Assembly: GCA_903831165.1 (NCBI GenBank)
Contig: CAIKWV010000202.1
Coordinates: forward strand, 1 to 16,185
DNA length: 16,185 bases
Reading direction: 5' to 3'
DNA from: an uncultured cyanobacterium
Lineage (GTDB): Bacteria; Cyanobacteriota; Cyanobacteriia; PCC-6307; Cyanobiaceae
The translations under genes were made by a program, and so were the position numbers. Below, in pieces: positions 6,953 to 15,866 of the stretch (position 1 is its first letter; the number at the start of each line of letters is the position of its first letter). Under the pieces are notes generated by a model. It searched no databases. It was given only the letters and a program-made list of their open reading frames with translations, and had not been told where the DNA came from.

Positions 6953-7975
6953 ATGGGAGCGGGCGAGTCCGCCGCTTCGGTCACGCCTGCCGATTTCATG
7001 GTGAGGGCCGTGCAGCAGTTGCGCACGGCCATGCTGCCGATCGATCGCTTGTCTCTGGCTCTGGTCCCGGTTGAGTCCGGTTGCAACGGCATCCAATACT
7101 GGTGGCGGCTGGAGGAGCAGGACATGGTTCGCACGTTCCTGCGCATGGCCGAGTTCTTTGAGGGCCTGGATCATCGCACCAGTGTGTTACATCATGTTTG
7201 CCGCTCCGGCTATCCGGAGCGGGTGCGATTGCTTGATCTTGCTGCCGATGAAGTCGACTTCCCCTTGTTATCGGATCTGCAGCGCGATCGTTTTACGGAC
7301 TATCTGGCCTTGCCTCTGCCCTTGACCGGCTCTCACCGGGCGGTGGTCACCCTGGCCACCCGACACCGCGACGGCTTCCGGGCCAGTCAGCTGCGCTGTC
7401 TCTATCGGTTGCTCCATCCCCTGGTGCTGCTGCTGCAGGAAACCCGTCATTTCGGCGGCGGCGAGTGGCAGTCCCAGGATCCGCTCACCGGTCTGATCAG
7501 CCGTCGACGATTCGAAGAGCATTTGCAGGCGGCGGTGGCCAGGGGTGCCACGGCACCTGCGCCTTTGAGCGTGCTGCTGCTTGATCTTGATGGCTTCAGC
7601 GCTTACAACAGCGTCTTCGGGCATTTCTGTGCCGATGACGCCCTGGTGGCGGTCGCGCGGCTGTTGTCCGGGCGTTTTGCCTCCCGGGGCGGATCGCTGG
7701 CCCGCATCGGATCCGATGCCTTCGGACTGCTCCTGCCTGGTGTGCAGGAAGCCCAGCTGGAGCAGGTGGCGGAGTCTCTGTTGCAGGCGGTTCAGGACCT
7801 GCGGATCGCCCATCCCCAGGCCCCTGGTCCGTTCCTGGGTTGCAGCATCGGCGTGGCCACGGCCGTGGGCCTGCCCGGCCCAACCGGGGCGGAGGCCCGC
7901 CAATTGATGCAGCGGGCCGAACAGGCGTTGCTCAGGGCCAAGCTGCTGGAGGGGCATCAACGCTGCAAGGGTTGA
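6953..7975 (+). CDS. Protein with degenerate GGDEF domain and adenylate-cyclase-type N-terminal domain
   Basis: About 340 residues from an ATG at 6953, preceded by GGAG nine bases upstream. A TTG at 6902 would add 17 residues but has no ribosome-binding site. Residues 1-160 resemble the small domain that precedes many class III adenylate cyclases, judged from IQYWWRLEEQD and the pattern DFPLLSDLQRDRFTDYLALPLPL. This resemblance is from memory. A GGDEF domain follows at about 174-337 with DPLTGLISRRRFEE and LLLDLDGFSAYN. The active-site loop is GSDAF (253-257) instead of GGDEF, losing the catalytic Glu, and the usual GHxxGD reads GHFCADD. It is therefore probably not a cyclase and may bind a nucleotide or a partner. 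No membrane segment or EAL domain is present. Confidence 0.85.
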   Translation: MGAGESAASVTPADFMVRAVQQLRTAMLPIDRLSLALVPVESGCNGIQYWWRLEEQDMVRTFLRMAEFFEGLDHRTSVLHHVCRSGYPERVRLLDLAADEVDFPLLSDLQRDRFTDYLALPLPLTGSHRAVVTLATRHRDGFRASQLRCLYRLLHPLVLLLQETRHFGGGEWQSQDPLTGLISRRRFEEHLQAAVARGATAPAPLSVLLLDLDGFSAYNSVFGHFCADDALVAVARLLSGRFASRGGSLARIGSDAFGLLLPGVQEAQLEQVAESLLQAVQDLRIAHPQAPGPFLGCSIGVATAVGLPGPTGAEARQLMQRAEQALLRAKLLEGHQRCKG

Positions 7976-8229
7976 CCTGGATGACGGTGTCTCCATGGCG
8001 AGGGCCTTCCCCACGCGTGGTTCTGCCCTGGTCAGGCTGTGCAACCAGGCTCCCTGGAGCATTCATGGATGCCGCCAAGCGGGGTGGTGCAGACCATGGA
8101 TGGTCCTGGTGGATGTCTCCTCGATCGGAGTGAAGTCGGCCGAAATCCGCAGCACGCGCCATTGTTGCAACAGTGACAGTGGCGATCTGGCACAGGGGCC
8201 AGGATCAGAGGCTTGAGAGGATCATCGAC

Positions 8230-8529
8230 ATGTCCGTTTCCTATCCCGTTTCCCCCGCTGTCGACGCCTCCATTCGGTTCAAGACCATCTCCGTCAACTC
8301 CATGCGTCCTGCCGCCACACCGTCCCAGCGCTCCTACCGCCTGGTGGATCAACAGGGCGATCCCCATCCCGTGCTCGATGACCTCTACGACTCCCTCGAT
8401 GCCGCCTGGTCCGAGGCCCAGAGCTGGTGGCACGAGCACGTTGGAGCCGACCACGCTCCTGTGGGCATCGGCGTGGAGGTCAGCACCGCCAGTGGCGAAT
8501 GGCGCACCCTCCGCCATCCCGGCATCTGA
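8230..8529 (+). CDS. Small conserved-looking cyanobacterial protein of unknown function
   Basis: A 99-residue soluble protein starting at an ATG preceded by GAGAGG. A GTG at 8173 could add 19 residues that look unrelated. The central block SYRLVDQQGDPHPVLDDLYDS, the helix AAWSEAQSWWHEH and the end VGIGVEVSTASGEWRTLRHPG form a compact alpha/beta pattern that reads as true coding sequence. I associate similar short proteins with Synechococcus-type genomes but know no assigned function or domain name. It has no signal peptide or cysteines. It stands alone and is convergent with the DUF427 gene, with a 20-bp gap. Confidence 0.72.
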   Translation: MSVSYPVSPAVDASIRFKTISVNSMRPAATPSQRSYRLVDQQGDPHPVLDDLYDSLDAAWSEAQSWWHEHVGADHAPVGIGVEVSTASGEWRTLRHPGI

Positions 8530-8549
8530 ACGACCACGGCGGCGATCCG

Positions 8550-8828
8550 TCAGGCCACCTGCACACCCTTCCAGAAGGCCACGCGACCCTTGATCTGTTC
8601 GGCCGCCTGCTTGGGTTCCGGGTAGTACCAGGCCGCATTGGCATTGACCTGGCCGCCGGCCAGCACGTCGTAATAGTGGGCCTCACCTTTCCAGCCGCAG
8701 ACCGTGCGGTGCGCCGAGGGCCGGAAAAAGCTGGGATCCAGGGCTGAGGCGGGGAAGTAGGCATTGCCCTCCACCGTCACGATGTCATCGCTGCTGGCCA
8801 GCACCTGACCGTTCCACCGAGCCTGCAT
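8550..8828 (-). CDS. DUF427 domain protein
   Basis: A 92-residue protein made up of a single DUF427 domain. It opens with the family pattern MxAxWNGxVxAxSDD and contains VEGNAYFPASAL, TVCGWKGEAHYYDV, AAWYYPEPK and the ending IKGRVAFWKGV. The single-domain length is normal. The family is widespread, and the conserved Cys-Gly-Trp-Lys-Gly and Trp-Tyr-Tyr-Pro motifs suggest a binding pocket, but no reaction is established that I can name. It lies 69 bp downstream of the DUF2808 gene on the same strand and could share its transcript. Confidence 0.92.
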   Translation of the reverse strand: MQARWNGQVLASSDDIVTVEGNAYFPASALDPSFFRPSAHRTVCGWKGEAHYYDVLAGGQVNANAAWYYPEPKQAAEQIKGRVAFWKGVQVA

Positions 8829-8897
8829 CGTCGTCCAGCTGACAATGCCCCCATCCTGACGGGTGGCCGCCGTCCACCGCGCAGCACCGCCCTCGAC

Positions 8898-9464
8898 TCA
8901 CCAGGGAACACGGTCGTAGATCCGCAGCGTGGCCGAGCCGACCGGGCTGGCCACCGGCTGGGGGCCAGCGGGCCAGGCCGTCACCTGGAACAGATAGGTG
9001 TCGGCGGTCACAGGGTTGGTCCAGGGTTTGAGCACCACCGTCACGGTGCTGCCCGGAGCCACCGGCTCGGGAAAATCCATGGTGATCAGCCGCTCCCTCT
9101 GGGAGAAGGTGGCTTGGACCGGCACGGCTGTGCCCTCCCGGCGGGGGCGACCCAGGAAGGCGCGGGTGCGTTCCGGCGAAAAGGGGAAGTTCCAGTCGGC
9201 TCCGCGGGTCTGCTGGAAGGTGAGGCGTTGGAGCGAAGCTCCAGCCTGGGGATCAAGGCTGATGGTGAGGTAATAGAGCGCCGAGGGATCGCCGGTGTGG
9301 TCGTAGTAGGTGATCAGTTCGGCTTTCCATGGGGCCTTGACGAAGTAGGTGGATCCACGCAGCTCCAAGGCCCCGGCAGGGGGCAGGCCTGCTGCCGGCA
9401 TCAGGGTCAGCGAGCTGGCCAGCAGGGCGCCAGCCAAGGGGACTGACCAGGGCGATCGGGGCAT
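8898..9464 (-). CDS. Secreted DUF2808 protein
   Basis: A 188-residue protein with an N-terminal signal peptide: basic start MPRSPWS, hydrophobic core PLAGALLASSLTLM, and likely cleavage after PPAGA at about residue 32. The remainder is beta-rich and matches the cyanobacterial DUF2808 family (YFVKAPWKAELITYYDH, ALYYLTISLDPQAGASLQRL, PEPVAPGSTVTVVLKPW). Family members are exported, but their role is unknown to me. It lies 112 bp downstream of the GST-like gene and upstream of the DUF427 gene, all leftward. Confidence 0.88.
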   Translation of the reverse strand: MPRSPWSVPLAGALLASSLTLMPAAGLPPAGALELRGSTYFVKAPWKAELITYYDHTGDPSALYYLTISLDPQAGASLQRLTFQQTRGADWNFPFSPERTRAFLGRPRREGTAVPVQATFSQRERLITMDFPEPVAPGSTVTVVLKPWTNPVTADTYLFQVTAWPAGPQPVASPVGSATLRIYDRVPW

Positions 9465-9576
9465 GGGCCTACCAGCTACCTGATTTGGACGTTAGCCAGG
9501 TCAGACCGGTCGGTTTCCGGCGGCGTGCACCGCGGCATGCCCTTGGGGCCAGGCCGTGGACTGCGGTCAAGGGCGC

Positions 9577-10839
9577 TCAGAGCGCTGCGCCGGCCGCTGC
9601 CGCTCTCTGGAAGGGAAGCGGATCCTGGTCGCGGCGATGCTGGCGAGGGATGGCCTCTCCCTGGTTGCCTGCCGCTTGTGGATCCAGTCGGGCGATGGCC
9701 TCCAGGGCGCCACGCAGTCGGCGCGCCGCATGCAGCGGCATATCGCGGGGTACGCAGATGCGATCCCGCAGGTAGCGCAGGCCTGGGGCGGAGCCGGCTG
9801 GAGGCGGACAGTGACGGCCGCTGATCAGGGCGGTCAGGGCGCAGCGCAGGGGCTGCTCGAAGGCTGGCCCGAGGGGATTGCGCTGCATCAGGGTGCCGCG
9901 ATGCCTGAGCACCCTGGCCAGGGCCAGAGCGGCGGCGTTCTCCGGTTCCGCCTGGCTGGTTTCCGGGTCGGGCTGGTCCCCATCCACGATCGGCCAGGGA
10001 CCCGCGTCGATCCGGGCCGCCAGCAGCTGCTGCTCGGGGCTGCCATTGGCGTAGCAGCCCCCCATCTGGGGCGGCAGGTCATGGGCATGGGTGTGGAAAT
10101 CGCTCTGGGTGCCGAGGTAGGTCGACCGTTGCTCCAGGGCGGTGAACCAGCGATCGATGGCCGGATGGTGCTGACGCAGCAGATAGCCCTTCTCGTAGGC
10201 CAGGCTGGCGTTCATGCGCTCCACGTAGGGCACGAACACCAGATCGGCGCTGCTCAGCTCCCCCAGCAGAAAAGGCCCGGCTCCGGTCTCGATCGCCTCG
10301 GCCATGGCGGCCGCGTAGTGATCAAAGGTCTGCCTGGCACGTCGCTCCGCCTCAGCCCCCAGGCCAGGGACACACAGCCACTGGCACCAGGCCCGGAACA
10401 GCAGGCGCTCCAATTGCCGCAGCTGCAGCACCCGCGGCTCCTGCAGGGAGGGTCCGAGGCTGCCGAAGGCCCGCTCCAGGGCTTCAAGGATGCGATCGCT
10501 CTCGGTGATCAGATGGCCGTCCAGCTCCAGCGCCGGCAACATGCCGGAGGGCACCAGTCGGGTGAACCAGCGCTCCTTGTTGCCGTAGCAGAACATCGTC
10601 ACCTTGCGGATTCGATAGGGGATGCGGCGTTCTTCCAGCCACAGCCAGACCTTCTGGCAATAGGGGCACCAGGCGTGGTGATCGCGGTAGAGGGTGACGC
10701 GGACCGCCGACTCGGCTTGTCCGAACAGCCGCAGACGGGCCTGGGCGCTGGTGGGCCCCTGGATCAGGTCCGGTTCCGGGGCCGCCAGGCTTTCAAGGGT
10801 CTCCCAGCGGAGGGGCTCACAGCTCTCCAAGCAATCCAT
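9577..10839 (-). CDS. Long glutathione S-transferase-family protein with CPYC active site
   Basis: A 420-residue protein from an ATG at 10839. The frame stays open to 11019, but the extra 60 residues are Arg/Gln-rich and look non-coding. A thioredoxin-like GST N-domain spans about 46-125, with a glutaredoxin-type CPYC motif at 58-61, the cis-proline region GMLPAL at 99-104 and the glutathione-gripping ES at 113-114. A helical C-domain spans about 135-260. A C-terminal extension of about 150 residues follows, containing LPPQMGGCY and CVPRDM, with no domain I recognise. Ordinary GSTs are about 200-220 residues. CPYC suggests thiol-disulfide or deglutathionylation chemistry rather than simple conjugation; this is inference. 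No signal peptide is visible. Confidence 0.85.
   Translation of the reverse strand: MDCLESCEPLRWETLESLAAPEPDLIQGPTSAQARLRLFGQAESAVRVTLYRDHHAWCPYCQKVWLWLEERRIPYRIRKVTMFCYGNKERWFTRLVPSGMLPALELDGHLITESDRILEALERAFGSLGPSLQEPRVLQLRQLERLLFRAWCQWLCVPGLGAEAERRARQTFDHYAAAMAEAIETGAGPFLLGELSSADLVFVPYVERMNASLAYEKGYLLRQHHPAIDRWFTALEQRSTYLGTQSDFHTHAHDLPPQMGGCYANGSPEQQLLAARIDAGPWPIVDGDQPDPETSQAEPENAAALALARVLRHRGTLMQRNPLGPAFEQPLRCALTALISGRHCPPPAGSAPGLRYLRDRICVPRDMPLHAARRLRGALEAIARLDPQAAGNQGEAIPRQHRRDQDPLPFQRAAAAGAAL
10492..10499. repeat. HIP1 octamer GCGATCGC inside the GST-like gene
   Basis: An exact copy of the highly iterated palindrome of cyanobacterial genomes. Other exact copies in this window are at 3103-3110 (in menG), 4257-4264 (convergent junction) and 6715-6722 (non-coding). 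They support a cyanobacterial origin and have no assigned gene-specific role here. Confidence 0.85.
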
Positions 10840-11658
10840 TGAATCGATCAGTGCTGATCCTGGCGCAGCCTGGCCAGGGCTGGGCCCGGGTTCGCCTTGG
10901 AGGGCTGACGAGACACCGGCTTGGTTTTGCCGCTTCCGGGCGAGGGTACGGGGCCGACTCGCCTGGGCACGAGTCTGCAGCGCTTTGCATGGCTGCCCCA
11001 GCCGGCAGACGGCAGCCATCGCCCATGTCCCTGGCGTCTTTTGATGAGCCCGTTCGCTCCGTGCCGCGAGGGTTGACCCTGTTCAGTCGTTTGCCGCCGT
11101 GTGATGAAAAGCCAGCCAGAGACGGATCAGAGGTAGGCGGAGCATTCGGGTTCGTCCTGTAGCGGCTGAATCGCAGCGAATCCTGCGGCAGGTCCCCTCT
11201 ATCTCCCCAACGTTGACACCCCCTCTTGAGCTCAAGCGCTGCGGTTGGAGAGGGGAGGGCAAGCAGGACAGACGCCTCTCCAGAGCCCCAGTTCTTCACC
11301 AGGCCGCCACCGCATCCCGGAGGACTGGCCATCAGTCAGGCCAAAACCCGCGACCCGGTGTTGGTGCCCGCTGTTGCGGCCGCCAATCAGGCTGAGCCGT
11401 CCGCTGCCCAACGCGCAGACAAAATGCAGCGGCCGATGATCTTGACAAAGTCGCTTTGGCACAGGGCTTCAGCCCGTTGGCCCAAGGACTGCTTCAGGGG
11501 TGGTCACAAGCGCTGACAGCTGCTGTCCGGAGGGAGAAGGACCACGGCATCAGGTGTCGATCCGGGAGTGAAGGCCGAAAATGTTTCTCTTGTTACAGAG
11601 AGAGTCCCCCCTGGGGGCGCACCGTAGCCGGGTGAACTGTTGAGAGGTTTCCCCCCTC
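10840..11658. other. 819-bp intergenic region between the GST-like gene and amt
   Basis: No convincing gene on either strand; short frames here are low in complexity and family-less. Structures seen are a perfect 12-bp palindrome CTTGAGCTCAAG (11225-11236), an 8-bp inverted repeat TGGAGAGG/CCTCTCCA (11246-11253 and 11275-11282), and a consensus -35 hexamer TTGACA at 11442-11447 without a good -10. Two GTN10AC motifs lie near amt. The two flanking genes are divergent, so promoters for both should lie here. Confidence 0.55.
11583..11596 (+). promoter_or_regulatory. Candidate NtcA-binding site upstream of amt
   Basis: The 14-mer reads GTT-N8-TAC, one base from the NtcA consensus GTA-N8-TAC, and ends 62 bp before the amt ATG. 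NtcA is the cyanobacterial nitrogen regulator that activates amt genes when 2-oxoglutarate is high. A second, weaker GTN10AC (GTA-N8-AAC) is at 11624-11637, too close to the ATG for classic activation. A -10 box at the expected distance is poor, and GTN10AC occurs often by chance, so this is tentative. Confidence 0.35.
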
Positions 11659-13481
<1,823 letters not shown>

Positions 13482-13542
13482 TCAACCCCGCTCAGGCCTG
13501 GATTCTTTCCAGAGCCTGCAGCACTTGGCCCGCCTCGGGTTC

Positions 13543-13575
13543 AGCCTCCCAGGATTCCTGGGAGGCTTTTCTTTT
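13543..13575 (+). terminator. Intrinsic terminator of the amt-PII operon
   Basis: A perfect 11-bp stem, AGCCTCCCAGG (13543-13553) and CCTGGGAGGCT (13557-13567), with a 3-base ATT loop, is followed by TTTCTTTT (13568-13575). It lies 61 bp after the PII stop. This is the only textbook rho-independent terminator in the window. Confidence 0.93.
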
Positions 13576-13647
13576 ACGGGTCGCTTGGAACGATCCTTGG
13601 CTGGCTGGTTGCACTGAGTCGCCGTTGCGCCCAGTCGCTGTTGTGCA

Positions 13648-13690
13648 GGAGGCAGACTGAACCGGTCCGCCTGGCCTGGGTTCTGCCTCC
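13648..13690. repeat. 9-bp inverted repeat in the gor leader, covering an orphan AGGAGG
   Basis: GGAGGCAGA (13648-13656) pairs exactly with TCTGCCTCC (13682-13690) around a 25-base loop, 38 bp before the gor ATG. A perfect Shine-Dalgarno AGGAGG at 13647-13652 sits in the left arm, yet no ATG, GTG or TTG follows at working distance. The gor ATG itself has no ribosome-binding site. Possible roles are a regulated 5' leader or a protein site; none is shown. Confidence 0.4.
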
Positions 13691-13728
13691 ACCAGCGACC
13701 CTTTCCCCGCCGCCTGCTGACGCACACC

Positions 13729-15099
13729 ATGGATGACAGCTTTGATCTGATCGTGATCGGCGCCGGCTCAGGCGGTCTGGCCGCGGCCAAGCGGGCCGCC
13801 TCCTATGGGGCCAGGGTGGCGATCCTGGAGGGGGATCGGGTGGGCGGCACCTGTGTGATCCGGGGTTGCGTGCCCAAGAAGTTGTTGGTGTACGGCTCCG
13901 CCTGCGGCCATCAGCTGGCGGATGCGGCCAGCTACGGCTGGCGGCTGGAGGGGGAAGGGGCCCATTGGCGCTGCGATCCGGCCCTGTTGCTGGCCAACGT
14001 GCGCGCCGAGGTGGATCGCCTCAACCAACTTCACATCGCCGGCCTGGCCAAGGCCGGTGTGCAACTGATCAGCGGTTGGGGCCGCTTTGAGGATCCCCAC
14101 CATCTGCGGGTCAGCGACAGCCAGGGGGGAGATCGGCGCCTGCAGGCTGATCGGGTTCTGATCGCTGTTGGCGGCCGCCCCCATCGCCCCGCCATCGCCG
14201 GAGCGCAGCTCGGCTGGGTCAGCGATGATCTGTTCGAGCTGCAGGGCTTTCCAGAGCGCGTGGTGGTGGTCGGCGCCGGCTACATCGCCTGTGAGTTCGC
14301 CGGGATTCTGAGTGGTCTGGGGGTGGCTGTGACCCAGCTGGTGCGGGGCGATCACCTGCTGCGCGGCTTCGACCGGGAGGCCTCGGCCGTGGTGCAGGAG
14401 GGCATGGAGGCCGCCGGCATCGACCTGCGTTTTGGCGTCAACCCGGCGGCGATCGACGGCGAGCCTGGCGATCTCCAGCTGCGCACCGAAGACGGCTCCG
14501 TGTTCGGCTGCGGCGGCGTGTTGCTGGCCACCGGTCGCCGCCCTTTTCTCGCCGGCCTGAACCTGGAGGCGGCCGGCGTGGCCCAGGAGGGTGGACGCAT
14601 CCCCGTGGCTGCGGATCAGAGCACCAACGTGGCCCATATCCATGCGGTCGGCGATGTCACCGACCGCATCAACCTCACCCCGGTGGCGGTGGACGAGGGC
14701 CGGGCCTTTGCCGACACCATCTATGGCCATCGCCCCCGGCAGGTGGACCACAGCCTGGTGCCCAGCGCCGTGTTCACCCAGCCGGAATTGGCCTCCGTGG
14801 GCCTGGGTGAGGAGGAGGCCTTGGAGCGTTACGGGAGCGAGGGGGTGAAGGTGTACCGGGCTCGGTTCCGCTCCATGGCCCAGGCGCTGCCCAAGAGCGG
14901 CGGCAGGGTGCTGCTCAAGCTGGTCACCGAAGCCGGGAGTGGCCGCATTGTCGGCGCCCACATGGTCGGTGAACACAGCGCCGAAATCATTCAGATGGCG
15001 GCCATCGCCTTGGTGATGGGGGCCACCAAGGCCGACTTCGATCGCACCATGGCCCTGCATCCCTCGGTGGCAGAGGAGTTTGTGACCATGGCGAACTGA
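13729..15099 (+). CDS. gor: Glutathione reductase (glutathione-disulfide reductase)
   Basis: A 456-residue FAD flavoenzyme that reduces glutathione disulfide with NADPH in the cytoplasm. The FAD fingerprint GAGSGG is at 11-16, and the redox-active pair Cys42/Cys47 is in GGTCVIRGCVPKK, the glutathione-reductase form of the motif. The NADPH fold GAGYIACEFAG (182-192) is followed by VRGDHLLR with Arg206 and Arg212, which fit the 2'-phosphate and so NADPH preference. The second FAD motif HAVGDVTDR is at 305-313. The dimer-partner catalytic His444 and Glu449 are in HPSVAEEF. Length is normal for the family. The ATG matches family starts but has no Shine-Dalgarno. The reading frame is open another 36 codons upstream with only a CTG near an AGGAGG, which I do not favour. 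The gene appears monocistronic, after a strong terminator. Confidence 0.96.
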   Translation: MDDSFDLIVIGAGSGGLAAAKRAASYGARVAILEGDRVGGTCVIRGCVPKKLLVYGSACGHQLADAASYGWRLEGEGAHWRCDPALLLANVRAEVDRLNQLHIAGLAKAGVQLISGWGRFEDPHHLRVSDSQGGDRRLQADRVLIAVGGRPHRPAIAGAQLGWVSDDLFELQGFPERVVVVGAGYIACEFAGILSGLGVAVTQLVRGDHLLRGFDREASAVVQEGMEAAGIDLRFGVNPAAIDGEPGDLQLRTEDGSVFGCGGVLLATGRRPFLAGLNLEAAGVAQEGGRIPVAADQSTNVAHIHAVGDVTDRINLTPVAVDEGRAFADTIYGHRPRQVDHSLVPSAVFTQPELASVGLGEEEALERYGSEGVKVYRARFRSMAQALPKSGGRVLLKLVTEAGSGRIVGAHMVGEHSAEIIQMAAIALVMGATKADFDRTMALHPSVAEEFVTMAN

Positions 15100-15142
15100 T
15101 CGACCACTGGGGCTGGAGAAGCGACCCAAATCGGTCGATCAG
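15096..15142. repeat. 10-bp inverted repeat at the gor/ferredoxin convergent junction
   Basis: CTGATCGACC (15096-15105), containing the gor stop codon, is the exact reverse complement of GGTCGATCAG (15133-15142), with a 27-base loop. It lies between two convergent genes and could fold in both transcripts. No T-tract follows. A near-palindrome GGCTGGAGCTTCAGCC (15164-15179, one mismatched pair) lies closer to the ferredoxin stop. Confidence 0.5.
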
Positions 15143-15194
15143 ACTTGGACTGGATCAGGCCCCGGCTGGAGCTTCAGCCATGGCTGCAGCGGCC

Positions 15195-15476
15195 TCAGAG
15201 GTCGTCTTCCACCTCAGGCTGGATGGTGCAGTCGGCCATGGGGTAGCTGACGCAGAGCAGGGCAAATCCTGCGGCGATCTGATCGTCGTCGAGGAAGCTC
15301 TGGTCGGATTGATCGACACTGCCACTGAGGATCTTGCCGGCGCAGGTGCTGCAGGCGCCGGCCCGGCAGGAATAGGGCAGGTCGATGCCCTGTTCCTCGG
15401 CGGCATCGAGGATGTAGGTGTCATCGGCGCAGCTGAAGCTGGCACCGTCCTTGAGGCTGATCGTGTAGCTGGCCAT
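15195..15476 (-). CDS. petF: Plant-type [2Fe-2S] ferredoxin
   Basis: A 93-residue soluble electron carrier that takes electrons from photosystem I and delivers them to FNR, nitrogen-assimilation enzymes and thioredoxin reductase. The cluster cysteines are Cys37, Cys42, Cys45 and Cys75, in [14 protein letters not shown] and LLCVSYP. The block [20 protein letters not shown] is near identical to photosynthetic ferredoxins as I remember them, as is [19 protein letters not shown]. The protein is slightly shorter than PetF1 (about 97-98) and ends EVEDDL without the usual terminal Tyr. I start at the ATG at 15476 (MASYTISL), which matches family starts; an ATG ten codons upstream adds unrelated residues. 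It is likely a main photosynthetic type, but a second isoform cannot be excluded. Confidence 0.94.
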   Translation of the reverse strand: MASYTISLKDGASFSCADDTYILDAAEEQGIDLPYSCRAGACSTCAGKILSGSVDQSDQSFLDDDQIAAGFALLCVSYPMADCTIQPEVEDDL

Positions 15477-15866
15477 GGGGAGCACGGGCTGACCGGGCCA
15501 TCTCAAGCCAGGCCTAACCCTCGACCTGTATCGCCCAGCACTGGGTCATCGGCCGCTGACAGTCTCAGCCAGGACCTGAGCTCAGGTTCAGGCCTGGCAG
15601 GCTAGGGCGAGTCGCCTGAGCAGCAAGGGCTGTGGGATCGGCAGCGGCTGAGCCGGACGACCTGCTCGGAGCGGCTATCAGGACTGCTGAGAATCATGTC
15701 CGAGTCGCGCTGCAGTCGGGATCAGGCTGAGACGCTGTTGGAGGTTGAGCTATGGAATGGACGGACTGTTGGGCCGGCATGGTCGACGCGCACCCGCGCC
15801 TGACGCGATCCTTGAACGAGAAGGATCTGAGCTGCCCAGCCGCCGGCTCGCCTGAATGCTGGCGTT
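15477..15866. other. 390-bp intergenic region between ferredoxin and cysK
   Basis: No convincing gene. The ferredoxin promoter should lie at the left end. A perfect 14-bp palindrome ACCTGAGCTCAGGT is at 15574-15587, and a 7-bp inverted repeat GATCCTT/AAGGATC is at 15807-15813 and 15821-15827, just beyond the cysK 3' end. Neither has a T-tract on the relevant strand. Confidence 0.5.

Noticed and set aside
7268..8062. Open frame of about 260 codons opposite the degenerate GGDEF gene
   Set aside because: Gln/Arg-rich with no domain; the + strand carries a recognisable GGDEF fold.
9556..10842. Open frame of about 430 codons on the + strand opposite the GST-like gene
   Set aside because: Low-complexity Gln/Gly/Ala composition and no motifs; the minus-strand GST has active-site motifs.
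10840..11019. 60-residue N-terminal extension of the GST-like protein
   Set aside because: Arg/Gln/Pro-rich and unlike coding sequence; the ATG at 10839 leads directly into the GST fold.
13768..15129. Open frame of about 450 codons opposite gor
   Set aside because: His/Gly/Gln-rich shadow; gor on the + strand is complete with all catalytic motifs.
15574..15587. 14-bp palindrome ACCTGAGCTCAGGT as a terminator or operator
   Set aside because: No T-tract, no second copy near a promoter and no link to a known regulator; kept only as a note in the intergenic entry.
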